Below, piece by piece: positions 1 through 6,175 of a DNA stretch of 8,869 nucleotides. Source of the stretch: Propionibacterium sp. (GTDB lineage: Bacteria > Actinomycetota > Actinomycetes > Propionibacteriales > Propionibacteriaceae); contig JAAYZP010000499.1 of NCBI GenBank assembly GCA_012514785.1, positions 1 through 8,869 of the forward strand, read 5' to 3'. The first letter of the stretch is position 1. Each line of letters begins with the position of its first letter. The notes beneath the pieces were generated by a model. The model was given only the letters and a program-made list of their open reading frames with translations, made no database searches and was not told the origin of the DNA. The position numbers were made by a program, and so were the translations under genes.

Positions 1-666
1 CAGCCAGGCCGCGTCGCGTCGGCCGCCGGCGGCCGCGAGCAGCGCGCCCACGAGCGAGCGCACCATCGAGTGGCAGAACGCGTCGGCCAGCAGGTGGATC
101 TCGACGACGCCGTCGTCGCGACGACGCGCGCCCAGCTCGCGCAGCTCCCGGATGGTGGTGGCGCCGTCGCGAGGTTTGCAGAAGGGGGCGAAGTCGCGGA
201 GCCCCAGCAGCAGGGGTGCGAGCTCGTTCAGGCGCTCGACGTCGACCGGCTGCGGCACCGCGATGACGTGGCCGCGCAGCAGCGGGTCGGGCGGGGCGTC
301 CTGCTCGACGACGCGGTAGCTGTAGCGGCGCCAGGCGGCCGAGAACCGGGCGTCGAAGCCGGCGGGTGCCGGGGTGACGCGGTGCACGACGATGTCGTCG
401 GGCAGCACGCGGCGGAGTCGGTGCAGGAGGGTGGAGGCGACGTCGTCGCCCTCGCCCGGGGCGGGGAGGTCGACGTGCGCGACCTGCCCGCGGGCGTGGA
501 CGCCGGCGTCGGTGCGGCCGGCGACCACCACCTGCGCCGGCTCCGCCAGGCGCAGCACGCGCGTGGTCCACAGCTCCAGCTCGCCCTGCACGGTGCGCTG
601 CCCGGGCTGCCTGGCCCAGCCGTGGAACTCGCGGCCGTCGTAGGCCAGGTCGATCCGCAGCCTCAT
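1..666 (-). CDS. truA: tRNA pseudouridine synthase A, 3' end cut by window edge
   Basis: TruA converts U38-U40 of the tRNA anticodon arm to pseudouridine in the cytoplasm. The minus-strand frame from the ATG at 666 is open for 222 codons to the window edge and begins MRLRIDLAYDGREFHGW. The catalytic motif GRTDAGVHA lies at residues 50-58, with Asp53 as the expected nucleophile. The RRYSYRV segment and a DAFCHSMVRSLVGALL stretch near the edge also fit the family. Family members usually have about 245-300 residues, so perhaps 30-60 C-terminal residues are missing. The start is fixed by the ATGA overlap with the stop of trmB, which implies one transcript and translational coupling. The plus-strand open frames across this stretch are shadows. 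Confidence 0.96.
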   Translation of the reverse strand, partial: MRLRIDLAYDGREFHGWARQPGQRTVQGELELWTTRVLRLAEPAQVVVAGRTDAGVHARGQVAHVDLPAPGEGDDVASTLLHRLRRVLPDDIVVHRVTPAPAGFDARFSAAWRRYSYRVVEQDAPPDPLLRGHVIAVPQPVDVERLNELAPLLLGLRDFAPFCKPRDGATTIRELRELGARRRDDGVVEIHLLADAFCHSMVRSLVGALLAAAGGRRDAAWL

Positions 667-1376
667 GGCCGCCGCCGGTAGGTGAGGTCGAACACCTGCC
701 GGCCCTGGGCGATGCCGCGGGCCTCGTACTTCGTCACCGGGCGCTCCGCCAGCCGCGGGGACCAGCCGCCGTGCACGTTCTCGAGCGCGGGGTGGTCGTC
801 GAGTTGCTCGCGCATCCAGAGCGCGTAGTCCTCCCAGTCGGTGGCCAGCCGCCACAGGCCGGCCGGGCGCAGCTTGGCGGCCACGACGTCGCCGAAGCTC
901 CGCGACACCAGCCGGCGCTTGTGGTGGCGCGCCTTGTGCCACGGGTCGGCGAAGAACGTCCACAGCTCGCCGACGGTGGCGTCGTCGAAGAGTTGGCCGA
1001 GCGCCTGGGCGCCGTCGGCGACCACGAGCCTCACGTTGGTGACACCGTCGCGGCCGAGTCGGCCGAGCGTCGAGGCGACGGCGGGTTCGAACACCTCGAA
1101 GGCGACGACGTTCGCGTCCGGCCTCCCGGCCGCCATGGGCACGAGCGAGTCGCCCGCGCCGGAGCCGATCTCGACGATGAGCTCCGCCTCGCGCCCGAAC
1201 TCCTCCGCCCAGTCGACGGCGGCGCCCTCGGCCAGCGAGGTTGAGAGTTCTCCCGCGGGGACGTCGACGATGTAGTCCGCGGCGTGCCTGTTCCAGGCGC
1301 CGCGCTGCGAGTCATTCATGCGGGAGCTGCGTCGCACGAAGCTCATCACCTGGCGGTGCACGCGTCGATCGGTCAC
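663..1376 (-). CDS. trmB: tRNA (guanine-N7-)-methyltransferase
   Basis: TrmB uses S-adenosylmethionine to make m7G46 in tRNA variable loops. From the chosen GTG the protein has 237 residues, normal for the family. Near the N-terminus is MSFVRRSSRMN. The SAM-binding motif VEIGSGAG is at about residues 68-75, and the family signature FFADPWHKARHHKRRL at about 141-156. A C-terminal YEARGIAQGRQVFDLTYR segment completes the fold. The frame is open further upstream to an ATG at 1439, but that would cover the divergent promoter region. The GTG at 1376 lies 6 bases after a TACAGT -10 box and has no Shine-Dalgarno, which suits a leaderless message. The ATG at 1346 (Met of MSFVRR) is an alternative. 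The stop overlaps the truA start. Function is secure; the exact start is moderately sure. Confidence 0.93.
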   Translation of the reverse strand: MTDRRVHRQVMSFVRRSSRMNDSQRGAWNRHAADYIVDVPAGELSTSLAEGAAVDWAEEFGREAELIVEIGSGAGDSLVPMAAGRPDANVVAFEVFEPAVASTLGRLGRDGVTNVRLVVADGAQALGQLFDDATVGELWTFFADPWHKARHHKRRLVSRSFGDVVAAKLRPAGLWRLATDWEDYALWMREQLDDHPALENVHGGWSPRLAERPVTKYEARGIAQGRQVFDLTYRRRP

Positions 1377-1382
1377 CGCAAC

Positions 1383-1388
1383 ACTGTA
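1383..1388 (-). promoter_or_regulatory. -10 box of a likely leaderless trmB-truA promoter
   Basis: Read on the minus strand, TACAGT ends 6 bases before the GTG at 1376, so transcription should begin at or next to the start codon. No convincing -35 hexamer is visible (GCGACA is only 14 bases upstream). The same hexamer occurs in the same position before glmM. Inferred from spacing only. Confidence 0.4.
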
Positions 1389-1401
1389 GCGGGGTTCACG
1401 A

Positions 1402-1429
1402 TTGTCGCGACGCCCGCGGTGGGTAGGCT
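1402..1429 (+). promoter_or_regulatory. Putative promoter of the yccF-like gene
   Basis: TTGTCG (1402-1407) and TAGGCT (1424-1429) are separated by 16 bases, which would start transcription near 1436, just before the AGGAGG ribosome site. It is divergent from the trmB promoter in a roughly 77-base gap between the two start codons. Confidence 0.4.
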
Positions 1430-1453
1430 GACGGCACAACCTAGGAGGAATCC

Positions 1454-1831
1454 ATGCGCACTGTCCTCAACCTCATCTGGCTGCTGTTCGGCGGCATCTG
1501 GCTCGCGTTGGCGTACCTGATCGTCGGCATCATCAGCTGCCTGCTCATCGTCACGATCCCGGTCGGCGTCGCCTTCATGCGGATGGCCCGCTACGTCGTG
1601 TGGCCGTTCGGCAAGGAAGTCGTCCGGAAACCCGACGCGGGGGCGTTCTCGACCGTCATCAACGTGATCTGGTTCATCCTGATCGGCTGGGTCCTCGCGC
1701 TCGTGCACATCGTCGCGGCGCTCGGCCAGGCGATCACGATCATCGGCCTGACCAACGCCGTCGTCAGCCTGAAGATGATCCCTGTGAGCTGCTTCCCGTT
1801 CGGCAAGCGCATCGTCGATTCGCGCTTCTGA
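1454..1831 (+). CDS. YccF-domain (DUF307) inner-membrane protein
   Basis: This is a 125-residue integral membrane protein whose physiological role is not firmly known. The hydrophobic segments and conserved PFGK motifs match the YccF family. The family's internal duplication is visible: residues 4-57 (VLNLIWLLFGG ... WPFGKEVV) resemble residues 68-121 (VINVIWFILIG ... FPFGKRIV). Each repeat carries one or two membrane helices followed by a polar PFGK turn. The start ATG has an excellent AGGAGG at 1443-1448, five bases upstream. This is the clearest Shine-Dalgarno in the window and contrasts with the leaderless-looking neighbours. The gene is monocistronic, divergent from trmB and convergent with the DUF6458 gene, and ends 9 bases before a strong hairpin. 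Confidence 0.92.
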   Translation: MRTVLNLIWLLFGGIWLALAYLIVGIISCLLIVTIPVGVAFMRMARYVVWPFGKEVVRKPDAGAFSTVINVIWFILIGWVLALVHIVAALGQAITIIGLTNAVVSLKMIPVSCFPFGKRIVDSRF

Positions 1832-1840
1832 GCCAAGGAA

Positions 1841-1883
1841 GCAGCGGGCGGCACCGGAGGAGAGAGCCGGTGCCGCCCGCTGC
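1841..1883. terminator. Bidirectional hairpin terminator between convergent genes
   Basis: A perfect 17-bp inverted repeat (gcagcgggcggcaccgg at 1841-1857, its complement at 1867-1883) encloses a 9-base loop. It sits between the stops of the yccF-like gene (1831) and the convergent DUF6458 gene (1905). No long T tract follows on either strand, which is common for actinobacterial terminators. The symmetry allows it to serve both genes. Confidence 0.85.
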
Positions 1884-1904
1884 GGGTCGAGGGGGTAAGG
1901 GGTA

Positions 1905-2153
1905 TCAGGCCTCGCGGGTCTCGCGTTCGACGTGGACACCGTCGCCGGTGTTGGTGCGGGACTCCGCGGTGCGCACGGAGCGGGAGCGCGCGCCGACGAC
2001 GAGCCCCAGCAGGAGCCAGAGCGCGGCACCGCCCATGAAGATGTACCCGATCAGTGCCAGGTCGACACCCTCGAGCGCGTCCGGGACAGCGAATGCGAGG
2101 ATCGCGCCGATGATTGCCAGCGCGACCGGTCCACCAATGTTCACATAGTTCAT
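1905..2153 (-). CDS. Small DUF6458-like two-helix membrane protein
   Basis: The protein has 82 residues from the ATG at 2153. It begins MNYVNIGGPVALAIIGAILAF, has a second hydrophobic stretch at about residues 32-54 (LALIGYIFMGGAALWLLLGLV), and a polar, charged tail. The layout (glycine-rich start, helix, short GVDL loop, helix, Arg-rich cytoplasmic end) fits the DUF6458 family of actinobacterial membrane proteins, whose function I do not know. The frame stays open upstream to an ATG at 2264 with a GGAGG before it. That extension is Arg-rich, unlike the family, has poor third-position GC and spans the promoter described below, so the shorter start is preferred. The stop faces the hairpin at 1841-1883. 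Confidence 0.82.
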   Translation of the reverse strand: MNYVNIGGPVALAIIGAILAFAVPDALEGVDLALIGYIFMGGAALWLLLGLVVGARSRSVRTAESRTNTGDGVHVERETREA

Positions 2154-2160
2154 GTAACTA

Positions 2161-2189
2161 ACAGTACGACAGTTGCGGGTCACTGTCAC
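2161..2189 (-). promoter_or_regulatory. Leaderless promoter of the DUF6458-like gene
   Basis: On the minus strand GTGACA (plus 2184-2189; five of six matches to TTGACA) is followed by a 17-base spacer and TACTGT (plus 2161-2166). The -10 ends seven bases before the ATG at 2153, so transcription would begin at or beside the start codon. This is the best-formed of the leaderless candidates here. Confidence 0.6.
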
Positions 2190-2309
2190 GTGTTTGGTTG
2201 AAGGCGCAGCCAGTCGGGCCGAGCCGTGGTCACCTGTGCGTCGACGTCGCCGCACTCGAGGCATCTGCCCTCCTGGTCGCTGCCCGAAGGGCGGGGCGTC
2301 GGCTGGGGC
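2186..2309 (-). other. Coding-like frame without a start codon, downstream of dtd
   Basis: The 157 bases between dtd and the DUF6458 start hold no recognised gene. One minus-strand frame is open from inside the end of dtd (after a stop at 2333-2335) to a TGA at 2186-2188. It reads ...SGSDQEGRCLECGD then VDAQVTTARPDWLRLQPNT, with mostly G or C at third positions and a Cys-x2-Cys-Gly knuckle. It contains no ATG, GTG or TTG upstream of the CxxC; the only GTG codon falls after it. It could be a frame-shifted C-terminal extension of dtd, the remnant of a small zinc-binding gene, a gene with a start lost by a sequencing error, or chance in GC-rich DNA. Confidence 0.25.
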
Positions 2310-2744
2310 TCAGTAGTCGGCGGAGTCGAGGATCAGCGTGACCGGGCCGTCGTTGACGAGTTCGACGTCCATCATCGCCCCGAACCTGCCCGTCTCGACG
2401 TGCGCGCCCAGGCCGCGCAGCGACTCGACGAACGCGTCGAACAGTGGCTCGCTCGCCGGCCCCGGCGCCGCCTTCGACCACGACGGCCGGCGCCCCTTCC
2501 TCGTGTCCGCGTACAGCGTGAACTGGCTCACCGCGAGGATCGGGGCCCGGGCGTCGCTGGCGGAGCGTTCGTCGTCGAGGATCCGGAGGTTCCACAGCTT
2601 CGACGCCAGCTTGGCGCCGGTCGCCTCCGTGTCGTCGTGGGTGATCCCCACCAGGGCGACGAGCCCGGGCGAGGGGAGCCGCCCCACGACGTCGCCGTCC
2701 ACCCTGACCTCGGCGGAACTCGCTCGCTGCACCACGATTCTCAT
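2310..2744 (-). CDS. dtd: D-aminoacyl-tRNA deacylase
   Basis: Dtd hydrolyses D-amino acids (and Gly on tRNA-Ala) from mischarged tRNAs, protecting translation. The protein has 144 residues, the usual size, starting MRIVVQRASSAEVRVDG. The two hallmark motifs are intact: SQFTLYAD at residues 73-80 and NDGPVT at 131-136 (the Gly-cisPro pocket). The frame continues upstream to an ATG at 2843, but family members begin at MRIVVQR, so the ATG at 2744 is chosen. It has no Shine-Dalgarno and lies seven bases after a TAGCTT -10-like box. It is divergent from rplM and on the same strand as the DUF6458 gene, 156 bases apart. Confidence 0.95.
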   Translation of the reverse strand: MRIVVQRASSAEVRVDGDVVGRLPSPGLVALVGITHDDTEATGAKLASKLWNLRILDDERSASDARAPILAVSQFTLYADTRKGRRPSWSKAAPGPASEPLFDAFVESLRGLGAHVETGRFGAMMDVELVNDGPVTLILDSADY

Positions 2745-2751
2745 GCCCCAC

Positions 2752-2757
2752 AAGCTA
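2752..2757 (-). promoter_or_regulatory. -10 box of a likely leaderless dtd promoter
   Basis: TAGCTT on the minus strand ends seven bases before the dtd ATG. No clear -35 is seen. It is supported mainly by having the same spacing as at trmB, the DUF6458 gene and glmM. Confidence 0.35.
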
Positions 2758-2827
2758 TCCGCAGGCCCGAGCCGACGCCAGGTATGCTGGACCGGTGCCC
2801 GCCGCGAAGGCCCGCGGATCGGCGATT

Positions 2828-2856
2828 TTGACCATGGCGCCAAGAAGGCTTAAGAT
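2828..2856 (+). promoter_or_regulatory. Strong housekeeping promoter of rplM-rpsI
   Basis: TTGACC (2828-2833), a 17-base spacer, and TAAGAT (2851-2856) make the closest match to the principal sigma-factor consensus in the window, as expected for a ribosomal protein operon. Transcription should begin near 2863. Confidence 0.75.
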
Positions 2857-2862
2857 GACTAG

Positions 2863-2955
2863 CTGTTGCGCGCCGTGTCGGCCGGATCTTTCGTGCCCCG
2901 TCAGCAAGCAACCATCAGGCAATGAAGTAAACAAGTTGGAAGTTGGTCTACGTTC
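2863..2955 (+). promoter_or_regulatory. 5' leader of the rplM-rpsI mRNA
   Basis: About 93 untranslated bases are predicted between the promoter and the GTG of rplM, less GC-rich than its surroundings. The leader holds a minimal ATG-AAG-TAA open frame at 2922-2930 and a tandem AAGTTGGAAGTTGG at 2933-2946. The only Shine-Dalgarno-like match, GGAAG at 2938-2942, is 13 bases from the start, unusually far. I see no strong hairpin. A role in autoregulation by L13 or S9 is possible but not shown. Confidence 0.4.
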
Positions 2956-3399
2956 GTGTCCACGTACACCCCGAAGCCAGGCGACATCGTCAGGAACTGG
3001 CATGTGATCGACGCCGAGGATATCGTCCTCGGGCGCCTCGCCGTCGCCGCTGCGACGCTGCTGCGTGGCAAGCACAAGGCCACCTTCGCACCCCATGTTG
3101 ATGGCGGCGACTTCGTCATCATCGTCAACGCGTCCAAGATCGCGCTGACCGGCAACAAGCGCGCGGATGACCTGCGCCACTCGCACTCGGGCTTCCCCGG
3201 TGGTTTGAAGACCGTCCCGGTCGGCGAACTGCTGCAGAAGGACCCCCGCAAGGCGGTCGAGCGTGCGGTTCGTGGGATGCTCCCGAAGAACAAGCTTGCG
3301 CGTCAGCTGATAACCAAGCTCAAGGTTTACTCCGGCCCCGAGCACCCGCACGTTGCGCAGAAGCCGCAGCCGTACGAGATCACCCAGATCGCCCAGTAA
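2956..3399 (+). CDS. rplM: 50S ribosomal protein L13
   Basis: L13 is an early-assembling protein of the large subunit that binds 23S rRNA. The product has 147 residues from a GTG start (MSTYTPKPGDIVRNWHVID). Typical L13 elements follow in order: LGRLAVAAATLLRGKHK, PHVDGGDFVIIVNASKI, LTGNK, HSGFPGGLK, GMLPKNKLARQ and KLKVYSGPEHPHVAQKP. Length and ends match actinobacterial L13, which supports the GTG even though the ribosome site is weak. It is first in an operon with rpsI, 22 bases upstream of it, behind a strong promoter. Divergent from dtd. Confidence 0.98.
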   Translation: MSTYTPKPGDIVRNWHVIDAEDIVLGRLAVAAATLLRGKHKATFAPHVDGGDFVIIVNASKIALTGNKRADDLRHSHSGFPGGLKTVPVGELLQKDPRKAVERAVRGMLPKNKLARQLITKLKVYSGPEHPHVAQKPQPYEITQIAQ

Positions 3400-3421
3400 C
3401 GAGAACGCAGAGACTTTATAT

Positions 3422-3946
3422 ATGAGCACTGAAGTTGTTGAGGAGACCGGGGGCGACGAGATCGCTCCGTTCACCGACGAGCAGGACCGCGAGATCGCGT
3501 ACCGCTCGGATTCCAACCCGGCCGTCGCCGAGGGCATCCAGGAGCGTCCGGCCGTCGTCGCGCCCGGCGCGGGGCTTGGCCGTCGCAAGGAAGCCATCGC
3601 GCGCGTCCGCATCCTCCCGGGCTCCGGCTCGTGGAAGATCAACGGCCGCACGCTCGAGGAGTACTTCCCGAACAAGCTGCACCAGCAGACCATCAACGAG
3701 CCCTTCGTCACCGCGGGTCTCGTCGGCGCCTACGACGTGATCGCGCTGATCGACGGCGGCGGCAACACCGGCCAGGCCGGTGCGCTGCGCCTGGGCATCG
3801 CCCGCGCGCTGAACGCCGTCGACGTCGAGGCCTCGCGCCCGGTGCTGAAGAAGGCCGGTCTCCTGACCCGCGACGCCCGCATCAAGGAGCGTCACAAGGC
3901 CGGACTCAAGAAGGCCCGCAAGGCTCCGCAGTACAGCAAGCGCTGA
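3422..3946 (+). CDS. rpsI: 30S ribosomal protein S9
   Basis: S9 is a small-subunit head protein whose C-terminal tail reaches the P-site tRNA anticodon loop. The 174-residue product has an acidic, low-complexity N-terminal extension of about 50 residues (MSTEVVEETGGDEIAP...), a feature of actinobacterial S9. The conserved core follows: LGRRKEAIARVRILPG, INGRTLEEYFPN, GGGNTGQAGALRLGIARAL and RPVLKKAGLLTRDARIKER, with the invariant end KAPQYSKR. The ATG is preceded by an A/T-rich ACTTTATATA run and only a weak GAGA, so translation probably depends on coupling to rplM. A strong terminator follows 19 bases after the stop. Confidence 0.98.
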   Translation: MSTEVVEETGGDEIAPFTDEQDREIAYRSDSNPAVAEGIQERPAVVAPGAGLGRRKEAIARVRILPGSGSWKINGRTLEEYFPNKLHQQTINEPFVTAGLVGAYDVIALIDGGGNTGQAGALRLGIARALNAVDVEASRPVLKKAGLLTRDARIKERHKAGLKKARKAPQYSKR

Positions 3947-3965
3947 TCCGCCGCACTGCTTCCGC

Positions 3966-4009
3966 CGCGTGCCCGTCCCCGATCCTGGGGGCGGGCACGC
4001 GCGTTTTTT
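3966..4009 (+). terminator. Intrinsic terminator of rplM-rpsI
   Basis: The 15-base arms 3966-3980 and 3987-4001 pair fully with one G-U wobble, around a 6-base loop (gatcct). CG and then six T residues (4004-4009) follow. This is the most classical rho-independent terminator in the window and separates the ribosomal operon from glmM. Confidence 0.92.
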
Positions 4010-4032
4010 CGCATCCTTGAGGGCATCCTCGC

Positions 4033-4038
4033 TACAGT
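4033..4038 (+). promoter_or_regulatory. -10 box of a likely leaderless glmM promoter
   Basis: TACAGT ends eight bases before the glmM ATG at 4047 and lies just past the rpsI terminator. No Shine-Dalgarno precedes the ATG and no clear -35 is visible. It is identical to the hexamer before trmB. Confidence 0.4.
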
Positions 4039-4046
4039 CTGTGCCT

Positions 4047-5395
4047 ATGGCACGTTACTTTGGCACCGACGGTGTTCGCGGCACCGCCAACGTTGATCTC
4101 ACAGCAGACCTGGCGATGCACCTCTCGGTGGCGGCAGCCCACGTCCTCGGGGAGGCCGGGGCGCTCACCAGCACCCGGCCGTTCGCGGTCGTCGGGCGCG
4201 ACCCCCGGGCGAGCGGCGAGTTCCTGGAGGCCGCCGTCGTGGCGGGGCTGGCGTCGGCGGGTATCGACGTCGTGCGGGTCGGGGTGATCCCGACGCCCGC
4301 GGTCGCCTACCTGGTGGACCAGATGGAGGCCGACCTCGGGATCATGATCTCCGCCTCCCACAACGCCATGCCGGACAACGGCATCAAGTTCTTCTCCCGC
4401 GGGGGCGTCAAGCTCAACGACTACCTGGAGGACGCCATCGAGGCGCGCCTCGACGAGGACTGGGACCGCCCCGTCGGCGACAAGGTCGGGCGTGTGCGCG
4501 TCGAGTTCGACGCCGTCGAGCGGTACATCGAGCACCTCGTCGACTCGCTGGTCGGGGTCTCGCTGGAGGGCATCAAGCTGGTGCTCGACTGCGCCAACGG
4601 CGCCGCCTCGACGACGGCCGTCGCCACGTTCGAGCGCTGCGGCGCCGAGGTGATCGCCATCCACAACGAACCCGACGGCCTCAACATCAACGAGCACTGC
4701 GGCTCCACCCACATGGGCTCCCTGATGGCGAGGGTGCGCGAGGAGGGCGCCCACCTCGGGATCGCCCTCGACGGCGACGCGGACCGCTGCCTCGCCGTCG
4801 ACGCCGACGGCGAGCTGATCGACGGTGACAAGATCCTCGCCATCCTCGCGATCGCGATGAAGGAGCGCCACCGCCTCCACACCGACACCGTCGTGGCCAC
4901 CGTGATGAGCAACCTCGGCTTCCTCACCGCCATGCGCGAGCACGGCATCCGCGTCGACCAGACGAAGGTGGGCGACCGCTACGTGCTGGAATCGATGAAC
5001 GCCAACGGTTCGCGCTCGGCGGAGAGCAGTCCGGGCACGTCATCATCAACGACTACGCCAACACCGGCGACGGCACGCTCACCGGCCCGCACCTGGCGGC
5101 CCGCATGGTCACCACCGGCAAGTCCATCAAGGAGCTGGCCTCCGTCATGCAGGTCATGCCGCAGTCGCTGGTCAACGTCCGCGGCGTCGACAAGCTGCGC
5201 GCCGGGCTGGACAACGACGTCAACCAGGCGGTCAGCGCCGCCGCCCAGCGCCCCGGGGACAACGGCCGCGTCCTCCTGCGCCCCTCCGGCACCGAGCCCG
5301 TCGTGCGCGTGATGGTGGAGGCGCCGACGCAGGACGAGGCCGACCGCATCGCCGGCGAGCTCGCCGACGTGGTGAGGGCCCGGCTCGCGTTGTAG
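4047..5395 (+). pseudogene. glmM: Phosphoglucosamine mutase, frame broken by one missing base
   Basis: GlmM interconverts glucosamine-6-phosphate and glucosamine-1-phosphate on the route to UDP-GlcNAc and peptidoglycan. From the ATG at 4047 (MARYFGTDGVRGTANVDL) the first frame holds the phosphoserine motif ISASHN (catalytic Ser104) and the metal-binding DGDADR (Asp242, 244, 246), up to about Gly321 (codon 5007-5009). From there the family sequence continues in the -1 frame, reading TTC at 5009: FALGGEQSGHVIINDY, then TGDGTLTG, the phosphate loop RPSGTEPVVRVMVEA, and a stop at 5393-5395. Adding one base near 5007-5011 gives a 449-residue protein, exactly normal. Without it, frame 1 runs on as Ser/Thr/Pro-rich nonsense to 5312. 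A lost T in GGT-TTC would explain it. Because glmM is normally essential, a sequencing or assembly error is more likely than true decay. It is followed 42 bases on by the zinc-ribbon gene. Confidence 0.93.
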
Positions 5396-5425
5396 GCGTG
5401 AATATAAGCTCGACACAAATCAATC

Positions 5426-5431
5426 GAAGGA
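5426..5431 (+). promoter_or_regulatory. Ribosome binding site of the zinc-ribbon gene
   Basis: GAAGGA lies six bases before the ATG at 5438 and fixes that start. A TATAAG at 5403-5408 in the 42-base gap after glmM could be a -10 box, but no matching -35 is evident. Confidence 0.6.
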
Positions 5432-5437
5432 CATCCC

Positions 5438-6175
5438 ATGCTTGCTGAACGTTCCGCGCAGGTGCAGCTCCTGCGCCTGACCGACCTCGACGCCGAGATG
5501 GCGAGGGTGAAGCACGCAGCGCAGAGCCTCCCGCAGCACCAGGCGATCCAGTCGCTCATGGAGCAGCGCCAGCAGGCCGGGGACAACGTCACCGCGCTGA
5601 CGACGAACGCCGACGACCTCGAGGTGGCCACGCGTCGCGCCGAGGCCGACCTCGTCCCCGTGCGGGCCCGGCTGGAACGCAACCAGGAACGCATCGACGG
5701 CGGCTCCATCTCGGATGCGAAGGTGCTGCGCGGCCTGATCGACGAGACCGAGCACCTGAAGGGCCGGATCTCCGACCTGGAGGACGAGCAGCTGGAGATC
5801 ATGGGGCAGGCGGAGGAGGCCGTCGCCGCCCGCGAGGAGGCCGCGAACCGCAAGGTCTCGATCGAGGACGATCTGCGCGGCGTCGTCGCGGAGCGGGACG
5901 AGGCGGTGGCCGGGCTCCAGGAGGAGGCGAAGTCCATCGCCGCCACCCGCCAGGGCATCGCGACGACGCTGCCCGCAAACCTGCTGGGGCTGTACGAGAA
6001 GCTGCGGGCCTCCACGGGGCTCGGCGCCGCGAGGCTCGTGCGCGGGCGCTGCGGCGGCTGCCAGCTGGAGCTGACCGTCGCCGACCGCGACCGGTTCCGC
6101 AAGGCGCCCGACAACGAGGTGCTGCGCTGCGTGGAGTGCGACCGCATCCTGCTGCGTGTGGAGGAATCCTTCTGA
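5438..6175 (+). CDS. Coiled-coil C4-type zinc-ribbon protein (zf-RING_7 / DUF164-like)
   Basis: The 245-residue protein is mostly a charged helical hairpin. Residues 1 to about 175 are rich in Ala, Glu, Arg and Gln with heptad-like leucines and a break at GGSISDAKVLRGL (88-100). A C-terminal zinc ribbon follows, with CGGC (Cys205, Cys208) and CVEC (Cys231, Cys234). This architecture is that of the bacterial zinc-ribbon proteins related to Helicobacter HP0958 and chlamydial CT398. They are thought to bind nucleic acid or partner proteins, but the role in actinobacteria is not established. Actinobacterial homologues, as I recall, often sit near RNase H or Nif3-type genes and rnpB. The stop overlaps the ATG of the RNB gene (TGATG), so the two are coupled and may act together in RNA metabolism; that link is inference. 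Confidence 0.9.
   Translation: MLAERSAQVQLLRLTDLDAEMARVKHAAQSLPQHQAIQSLMEQRQQAGDNVTALTTNADDLEVATRRAEADLVPVRARLERNQERIDGGSISDAKVLRGLIDETEHLKGRISDLEDEQLEIMGQAEEAVAAREEAANRKVSIEDDLRGVVAERDEAVAGLQEEAKSIAATRQGIATTLPANLLGLYEKLRASTGLGAARLVRGRCGGCQLELTVADRDRFRKAPDNEVLRCVECDRILLRVEESF
6160..6165 (+). promoter_or_regulatory. Ribosome binding site of the RNB gene
   Basis: GGAGGA inside the end of the zinc-ribbon gene lies nine bases before the ATG at 6175. It supports that start over the upstream in-frame GTG at 6136. Confidence 0.6.

Noticed and set aside
70..681. 203-codon plus-strand frame over truA
   Set aside because: Antisense shadow. The minus strand here encodes a clear TruA with its catalytic motif.
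1377..1439. Longer trmB start at ATG 1439
   Set aside because: It would cover the divergent promoter region and add 21 residues not typical of TrmB; no ribosome site was seen.
2154..2264. N-terminal extension of the DUF6458-like gene to an ATG with GGAGG
   Set aside because: The added 37 residues are Arg-rich with poor third-position GC and unlike the family, and a good promoter lies inside the region just before the shorter ATG. The GGAGG is noted as unexplained.
2282..2291. GCCC-GAA-GGGC mini-hairpin downstream of dtd
   Set aside because: Only four base pairs with no T tract; too weak to call a terminator in GC-rich sequence.
2795..3007. Small plus-strand ORF (GTG, 70 codons) six bases after a TATGCT box upstream of rplM
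   Set aside because: It spans the rplM promoter and runs into the start of rplM, has weak codon bias and no family resemblance. The TATGCT spacing is suggestive of a leaderless start but not enough.
3969..4046. Longer glmM frame starting at 3969
   Set aside because: It begins inside the rpsI terminator. GlmM proteins start at the MARYFGTDGVRG motif (ATG 4047).
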